Assembly (NCBI GenBank): GCA_964563885.1
Contig: CAZLYX010000054.1
Location: 1-11,125, forward strand
Direction of reading: 5' to 3'
Origin: CAZLYX01 sp964563885
Lineage (GTDB): Bacteria; Pseudomonadota; Gammaproteobacteria; Burkholderiales; Neisseriaceae
DNA length: 11,125 bases
Below, piece by piece: positions 6,776-11,125 of this stretch. The notes beneath the pieces are model-generated. The model was not told the origin of the DNA, searched no databases, and saw nothing but the letters and a program-made list of their open reading frames with translations. A program made the translations under genes and the position numbers. Position 1 is the stretch's first letter. Each line of letters starts with the position of its first letter.

Positions 6776-9700
6776 TTAGTTCAATACTTTACGCGCTCCT
6801 GAAAACAGGCGATACCAAGCGCTTAATTCTGCCCATTCTGCCGGGTGCCAGCTCATTTGTGCTGTGCGATATACGCGCTCTGGGTGCGGCATCATAATGG
6901 TTACACGTCCATCGGCACTGCTTACTCCTGCAATGCCTCCCGTTGAGCCATTAGGATTGAGGGGGTAGTCTTGTGCAATATGATTTTGGCCATCAACATA
7001 ATGTAATGCCACTGTCAATTCTGCTGGTACTTGACCATTATGTAAGGCGAAATCAGCACGACCTTCACCGTGACTAACCACCACTGGCAAGCTACTGCCA
7101 ACCATGGTTTCAAGAATCAAAGAAGGAGATTTTGGAATATTCACCATACTCAAACGTGCTTCAAATTGCTCACTAAGGTTGCGTTTAAATTTTGGCCAAT
7201 GGCTTGCACCAGGAATGATTTCTGACAAGTTGCTCATCATTTGACAGCCATTGCACACACCTAAAGTTAAAGTGTTGCTTCGGACAAAGAATTCGCTGAA
7301 TTGATCGCGCAATTTAGCGTTAAACAGAATTGATTTTGCCCAACCTTCGCCTGCGCCCAAAACGTCGCCATAGCTAAAGCCACCACAAGCAGTAAGCATG
7401 TGGAAATCAGCCAGATTGACACGGCCAGATATTAAATCACTCATGTGTACATCATAAGCATCAAAATCTGCGCGGGTAAACGCTGCTGCCATTTCCACCT
7501 GACCATTTACGCCTTGTTCACGCAATACTGCGATTTTAGGTTTTGCTCCAATATTAATATACGGTGCTGCTAAATCTTCATTAATATCAAAACTCAAATC
7601 AGCAAACAGAGTGCTGCGTTTATCATCAGACAACAACGCAAACTCGCTGTCGGCACCAACAGGGTTATCGCGCAAACGTTGCATTTTGTAGCTGGTTTCA
7701 GCCCATGCTTGTTGCAATGTTAAGCGTGCTTCGCTGAAGAGTGGAGCAGTACCATTTTGAATCAATAATTGCTCGGTGTGATTAGGTTGGCCAATGCGAT
7801 GAATGGCTTTGCCTAAACCAGCCGCATCAAACGCCGCGATAACCACATTGGCATCTGCCGACGAGGCTACCTGAATCACTGCACCTAATTCTTCATTAAA
7901 TAAAGTGCGCATTAAAACTTCTTGTTCATCAAGGTGCGGGTTTTGTTGCTGTGTTTGCTCGATTAAATGAGCTAAATCTAAATCCATCCCCAAGTGAGCA
8001 GCAAAACACATTTCAGCCAGCGTGACAAACAAACCGCCATCACCACGATCGTGGTAAGCCAATAGTTTTTTATGTTCAATCAGCTCTTGAATAAGCTTAT
8101 AAAAATGAGCCAAGTATTCTGCTTGATCTAAATCAGGCGCTTGGCCGCTGATGTCTTTCCAGACTTGGCTTAACGCACTGCCACCCATTCGCGCTTTACC
8201 CAAACCCAAATCAATCGCCAAAATAACGCTACCTGAACTATTTTTTAATTCGGGAGTGATGGTTTTACGCACATCTTGCACGGGTGCAAAGCCAGAAATG
8301 ATGACAGATAGCGGGCTAATCACACTTTTAGGTTTGTTCTCATCATTCCAGATGGTTTTCATCGATAAAGAATCTTTACCCACTGGAATACAGAGTCTCA
8401 AAGCTTGGCAAACGTTGGAAACGGCTTCAACTGTGCGATATAGCTTTTCATCTTCGCCATCATTGCCACAAGCGGCCATCCAGTTGGCAGATAGCTTAAT
8501 CAAACCCATGTCGCCAATGTTGGTTGATGCGATATTGGTAATCGCTTCACCCACAGCCATTCGACCAGAAGCAGGGCCATCAAACAATGCCACAGTTGGC
8601 TTTTCGCCCAAACTCATCGCTTCGCCCTTATGAGTATTGAAGCCCATTAAGGTAACCGCAGCATCGGCTACTGGTGTTTGAAAGCGACCAACCATTTGAT
8701 CGCGATGAGTCATGCCGCCAACAGAGCGGTCGCCAATGGTAATAAGAAAGTTTTTACTGGCTACGGTAGGCAAACGTAAAACGCGATAAACGCTTTCGTG
8801 TAAATCATATTTACCAGCATTAAACGTACTTTCAGGTAGCGTTTTCTTTTGATCAATACGCGTGGTTTTAGGTGGTTTGCCAAGCAATACATTGAGCGGC
8901 AAATCAACTGGGTTGTTGTCGTATAAATCATCGCGCACTTGTAAATGACCATCATCAGTAGCTGTGCCAACCACAGCAAAAGGGCAGCGTTCACGTTCAC
9001 AAATAGCACGGAAAACATCTAAGCTTGATGGCAAAATAGCCAATACATAACGCTCTTGTGCTTCATTACACCAGATTTGCATTGGGCTTAAGCCGTGTTC
9101 TTCCAAAGGCACGTCACGTAATTTAAATATTGCGCCACGGCCAGCATCGTTTACCAATTCTGGAAACGCATTCGACAAGCCACCAGCGCCTACATCATGA
9201 ATCGACACAATCGGATTATCGCTGCTCATTTGCCAGCAGCGGTCAATCACTTCTTGTGCTCGGCGCTCAATTTCAGGGTTGCCGCGCTGTACAGAGTTAA
9301 AGTCGAGATCAGATTTGTTGGTGCCTGTATTCATGCTAGATGCTGCACCGCCACCCAAGCCAATCAACATGCCTGGCCCACCAAGCTGAATCAGTAAAGC
9401 ACCTTCTGGAATAATGTCCTTATAGACTTGTTGCCCTTGAATGTTGCCCATGCCACCGGCCAACATAATCGGCTTATGGTAGCCGTACATTTGGCCATTG
9501 TGCTGCTCTTCAAAAGTGCGGAAATAGCCGAGTAGATTAGGGCGACCAAATTCATTGTTAAACGCCGCACCACCAATAGGGCCTTCAGTCATAATATCCA
9601 ACGCACTGCTGATGTGGCTAGGTTTGCCATAACTTGCTTGCTCTTTTGAATACTGCTCCCATGGCTGTGGTGCGTCAGGAATATTTAAATTAGACACTGA

Positions 9701-10717
9701 AAACCCAGTTAATCCCGCTTTTGGGCGAGAGCCTTTTCCAGTTGCGCCTTCATCTCTAATTTCACCACCAGCACCAGTCGCCGCACCCGCAAATGGCGCA
9801 ATTGCTGTTGGATGATTATGGGTTTCCACTTTCATCAAAATATGGGTTGGTTCTTCATGAAAACGATAGCCTTGTGCTGCGGTAGCGTCTGGATAAAAAC
9901 GCTCAATAACTGCGCCCTCAATAACAGAAGAGTTATCGTTATACGCAACTAAAGTGCCTTCAGGATGGGCTTTGTGAGTATCACGAATCATGCCGAACAG
10001 TGATTTTGGCATGGCTTCGCCATCTAAGACAAAGTCGGCATTAAAAATTTTATGGCGGCAATGCTCTGAATTTGCCTGCGCAAACATCATGAGCTCAACA
10101 TCGCTTGGATTACGGTTTAAAATTTGATAGTTTTCAACCAGATAATCGATTTCATCTGAGGAAAGCGCCAAGCCCAAATCAATATTGGCGTTAACCAACG
10201 CTTCTTTGCCCACGCCCAACACATCAACCGTAGCGAAGGTTTGCGCTTCAGGATGAGTAAACAATGCAGATGCGGCTTCAATATTATCCAATACGCTTTC
10301 AGTCATTCGATCGTGCAATAGCGACGCCCAAGTAGATTTCTGCTCGGTGCTGAGGCTACCTGAAAGCCAAATTGCCATGCCACGCTCTATGCGTTCAATA
10401 TTGACTAAGCCACAATTGTGGGCAATGTCGGTTGCTTTAGAAGCCCAAGGCGAAATAGTGCCTAAACGCGGCGTAATTAAAAACAAGTGCACATCATCAC
10501 TACTTTGAGGTGGCTCAACCACATTCTCAGCAGCCAATAAGGATTGTAATTTTTCTAGAGTTTCAGCGCTTAGGGCAGAATCACTGCTAGTAAAATACCA
10601 GTATTCACTGCTTAAATTAATTGTAGGCAAACCTAAAACTTGAGCCTTAATGAGCAGTTTTTCAACACGGAAAGGGGAGAGGGCGGAAGCACCACGCAAA
10701 GACAAGACCATTGACAT
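6776..10717 (-). CDS. purL: Phosphoribosylformylglycinamidine synthase, single-chain type
   Basis: Catalyses the ATP- and glutamine-dependent conversion of FGAR to FGAM in de novo purine synthesis; cytoplasmic. It is the large proteobacterial form (1313 residues) that fuses the PurS-like, synthetase and glutaminase parts. Visible in order: an N-terminal PurS-like region (about 1-150); the linker/synthetase motif MMFAQANSEHCRHKIFNADF near 210-229; the nucleotide-binding stretch with GGEIRDEGATGKGS around 315-328; the second half-domain with GDRSVGGMTHRDQMVG near 661-676; and a C-terminal class I glutaminase with nucleophile C1155 in GVCNGCQMM and H1278/E1280 in HPERVYRTAQ. ATG 10717 is preferred because GAGAG sits seven bases upstream and MSMVLSLRG matches the N-terminus I recall for Neisseria PurL; a TTG one codon earlier and an ATG at 10711 are alternatives. 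The gene converges on lpdA and contains four uptake-like 12-mers. Confidence 0.97.
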   Translation of the reverse strand: MSMVLSLRGASALSPFRVEKLLIKAQVLGLPTINLSSEYWYFTSSDSALSAETLEKLQSLLAAENVVEPPQSSDDVHLFLITPRLGTISPWASKATDIAHNCGLVNIERIERGMAIWLSGSLSTEQKSTWASLLHDRMTESVLDNIEAASALFTHPEAQTFATVDVLGVGKEALVNANIDLGLALSSDEIDYLVENYQILNRNPSDVELMMFAQANSEHCRHKIFNADFVLDGEAMPKSLFGMIRDTHKAHPEGTLVAYNDNSSVIEGAVIERFYPDATAAQGYRFHEEPTHILMKVETHNHPTAIAPFAGAATGAGGEIRDEGATGKGSRPKAGLTGFSVSNLNIPDAPQPWEQYSKEQASYGKPSHISSALDIMTEGPIGGAAFNNEFGRPNLLGYFRTFEEQHNGQMYGYHKPIMLAGGMGNIQGQQVYKDIIPEGALLIQLGGPGMLIGLGGGAASSMNTGTNKSDLDFNSVQRGNPEIERRAQEVIDRCWQMSSDNPIVSIHDVGAGGLSNAFPELVNDAGRGAIFKLRDVPLEEHGLSPMQIWCNEAQERYVLAILPSSLDVFRAICERERCPFAVVGTATDDGHLQVRDDLYDNNPVDLPLNVLLGKPPKTTRIDQKKTLPESTFNAGKYDLHESVYRVLRLPTVASKNFLITIGDRSVGGMTHRDQMVGRFQTPVADAAVTLMGFNTHKGEAMSLGEKPTVALFDGPASGRMAVGEAITNIASTNIGDMGLIKLSANWMAACGNDGEDEKLYRTVEAVSNVCQALRLCIPVGKDSLSMKTIWNDENKPKSVISPLSVIISGFAPVQDVRKTITPELKNSSGSVILAIDLGLGKARMGGSALSQVWKDISGQAPDLDQAEYLAHFYKLIQELIEHKKLLAYHDRGDGGLFVTLAEMCFAAHLGMDLDLAHLIEQTQQQNPHLDEQEVLMRTLFNEELGAVIQVASSADANVVIAAFDAAGLGKAIHRIGQPNHTEQLLIQNGTAPLFSEARLTLQQAWAETSYKMQRLRDNPVGADSEFALLSDDKRSTLFADLSFDINEDLAAPYINIGAKPKIAVLREQGVNGQVEMAAAFTRADFDAYDVHMSDLISGRVNLADFHMLTACGGFSYGDVLGAGEGWAKSILFNAKLRDQFSEFFVRSNTLTLGVCNGCQMMSNLSEIIPGASHWPKFKRNLSEQFEARLSMVNIPKSPSLILETMVGSSLPVVVSHGEGRADFALHNGQVPAELTVALHYVDGQNHIAQDYPLNPNGSTGGIAGVSSADGRVTIMMPHPERVYRTAQMSWHPAEWAELSAWYRLFSGARKVLN
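7864..7875 (+). repeat. Exact DUS (eikDUS dialect) inside purL
   Basis: AGGCTACCTGAA with no mismatch. On the coding strand it encodes part of IQVASS in PurL. An unpaired, coding-region copy can act as a DNA uptake signal but not as a hairpin terminator. Confidence 0.85.
8226..8237 (+). repeat. DUS-like 12-mer with one mismatch inside purL
   Basis: ACGCTACCTGAA, identical to the local DUS except for C at position 2; the inner ten bases match fully. It encodes part of SGSV in PurL. Confidence 0.6.
8831..8842 (-). repeat. DUS-like 12-mer with one mismatch inside purL
   Basis: On the - strand this reads ACGCTACCTGAA, the same single-base variant as at 8226-8237. It overlaps the codons for TLPES in PurL. 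Confidence 0.6.
10353..10364 (+). repeat. Exact DUS (eikDUS dialect) inside purL
   Basis: AGGCTACCTGAA with no mismatch, near the 5' end of purL, where the opposite strand encodes SGSLS. Unpaired copy. Confidence 0.85.
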
Positions 10718-10721
10718 CAAG

Positions 10722-10729
10722 TTTCTCTC
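10722..10729 (-). promoter_or_regulatory. purL ribosome binding site
   Basis: The - strand reads GAGAGAAA, with GAGAG seven bases before ATG 10717. It is a modest Shine-Dalgarno, but it favours that start over the ATG at 10711. Confidence 0.5.
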
Positions 10730-10754
10730 AAAATCAGTTAAAAAATAAGTAATA

Positions 10755-10783
10755 ATTGTACTCGAAAATCGTCTGATTGTTTT
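10755..10783 (-). promoter_or_regulatory. Candidate purL promoter
   Basis: TACAAT on the - strand (10760 down to 10755, 5 of 6 to consensus) lies 37 bases before the purL ATG. The hexamer 17 bases upstream, AAAACA, is a poor -35 (3 of 6). Activator dependence or another start further right are both possible. No recognised purine-repressor operator is seen. Confidence 0.28.
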
Positions 10784-10989
10784 GAGAATTTGGCTTGAAA
10801 TCTATATAAAATCTGAATCTATCTATTTTAAGCTGATAACTAAAATATAAGGCGTAATGTATAACTTCAAAGTGATGAGTTTAATGTTGGCTGTTTTTTA
10901 AAGCATGCAAGTTAAGGCATATGTCCAGAAAATATCTTGGTTGGGGTGTGCAAAAAAATAAACTAGTCGCAATAAAAACCAGCAGAGCT

Positions 10990-11001
10990 TTCAGGTAGCC
11001 T
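10990..11001 (-). repeat. Unpaired exact intergenic DUS
   Basis: TTCAGGTAGCCT on the + strand, i.e. the DUS on the - strand. Unlike the other intergenic copies it has no inverted partner nearby, so it is more likely an uptake site than a terminator. Confidence 0.8.
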
Positions 11002-11097
11002 TTAATAGAGTTTGTTATGACAAGATGAAATAAGTGCAAAAAGAAAGTTTAGGCAATAGAACTTACAAGCCTATGAAAGCGATAAAAGTACAGACGG

Positions 11098-11103
11098 TAT
11101 AAT
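11098..11103 (+). promoter_or_regulatory. TATAAT box near the right edge
   Basis: A perfect -10 hexamer with no good -35 (GAAAGC at 17-base spacing). It could drive a rightward gene beyond the window, divergent from purL. Chance occurrence in AT-rich DNA is equally possible. Confidence 0.2.
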
Positions 11104-11125
11104 TTAACATAATATTGATTATGCG

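Larger units (their letters stand above)
10718..11125. other. Non-coding region upstream of purL
   Basis: About 400 bases with no supportable gene on either strand. The part next to purL should hold its promoter and leader. The rest contains GCATGC at 10903-10908, an unpaired exact DUS at 10990-11001, and an edge-proximal TATAAT. No tRNA-like fold or repeat array is seen. Confidence 0.6.

Noticed and set aside
8151..8633. 160-residue open frame on the + strand opposite purL
   Set aside because: Fully inside well-conserved PurL coding sequence; no recognisable protein and no reason to prefer it.
11073..11102. Nine-codon ORF (MKAIKVQTV) near the right edge
   Set aside because: No ribosome binding site, too short, and overlaps the TATAAT box.
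1..11125. Mobile element, CRISPR array, tRNA/rRNA, toxin-antitoxin or defence genes
   Set aside because: Looked for on both strands; no transposase-like protein, no regularly spaced repeats, no tRNA cloverleaf, and all long frames are accounted for by aceE, aceF, lpdA and purL.

Overview
The window carries four complete genes: three for the pyruvate dehydrogenase complex on the + strand and one for purine synthesis on the - strand. The source is almost certainly a member of the Neisseriaceae. Three things point there: the E3 subunit has an N-terminal lipoyl domain (the meningococcal P64k layout), the aceE-aceF-lpdA gene order fits, and the 12-mer AGGCTACCTGAA is scattered through the window. 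That 12-mer is the 'eikDUS' dialect of the Neisseriaceae DNA uptake sequence (DUS). I count nine exact copies, six of them paired into intergenic hairpins. The sequence is AT-rich, unlike Eikenella, for which the dialect is named. A low-GC relative such as Snodgrassella is plausible, but the genus cannot be settled from this window.

Layout: 1-344 is a very AT-rich region upstream of aceE with two overlapping perfect palindromes and weak promoter candidates. aceE (345-3032) encodes E1, aceF (3155-4519) encodes E2, and lpdA (4671-6473) encodes E3. Each of the three is followed by a DUS-derived hairpin, degenerate after aceE and perfect after the other two. The lpdA/purL gap (6474-6775) holds two such hairpins, one near each convergent gene end. 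purL runs leftward from about 10717 to 6776. The last ~400 bases are non-coding as far as I can see; they hold the purL upstream region, one unpaired DUS and a -10-like box near the edge.

Together AceE, AceF and LpdA convert pyruvate, CoA and NAD+ to acetyl-CoA, CO2 and NADH. AceE decarboxylates pyruvate with thiamine diphosphate, AceF carries and transfers the acetyl group on lipoyl-lysine, and LpdA re-oxidises the lipoyl group. PurL is a separate function: the glutamine-dependent fourth step of de novo IMP synthesis.

I found no mobile element, CRISPR array, RNA gene or defence/toxin module, and no candidate for a wholly new system. The points of interest are the placement and shape of the uptake-sequence hairpins between the PDH genes, a possible internal promoter before aceF, the lipoyl-E3 fusion, and the palindromes upstream of aceE.
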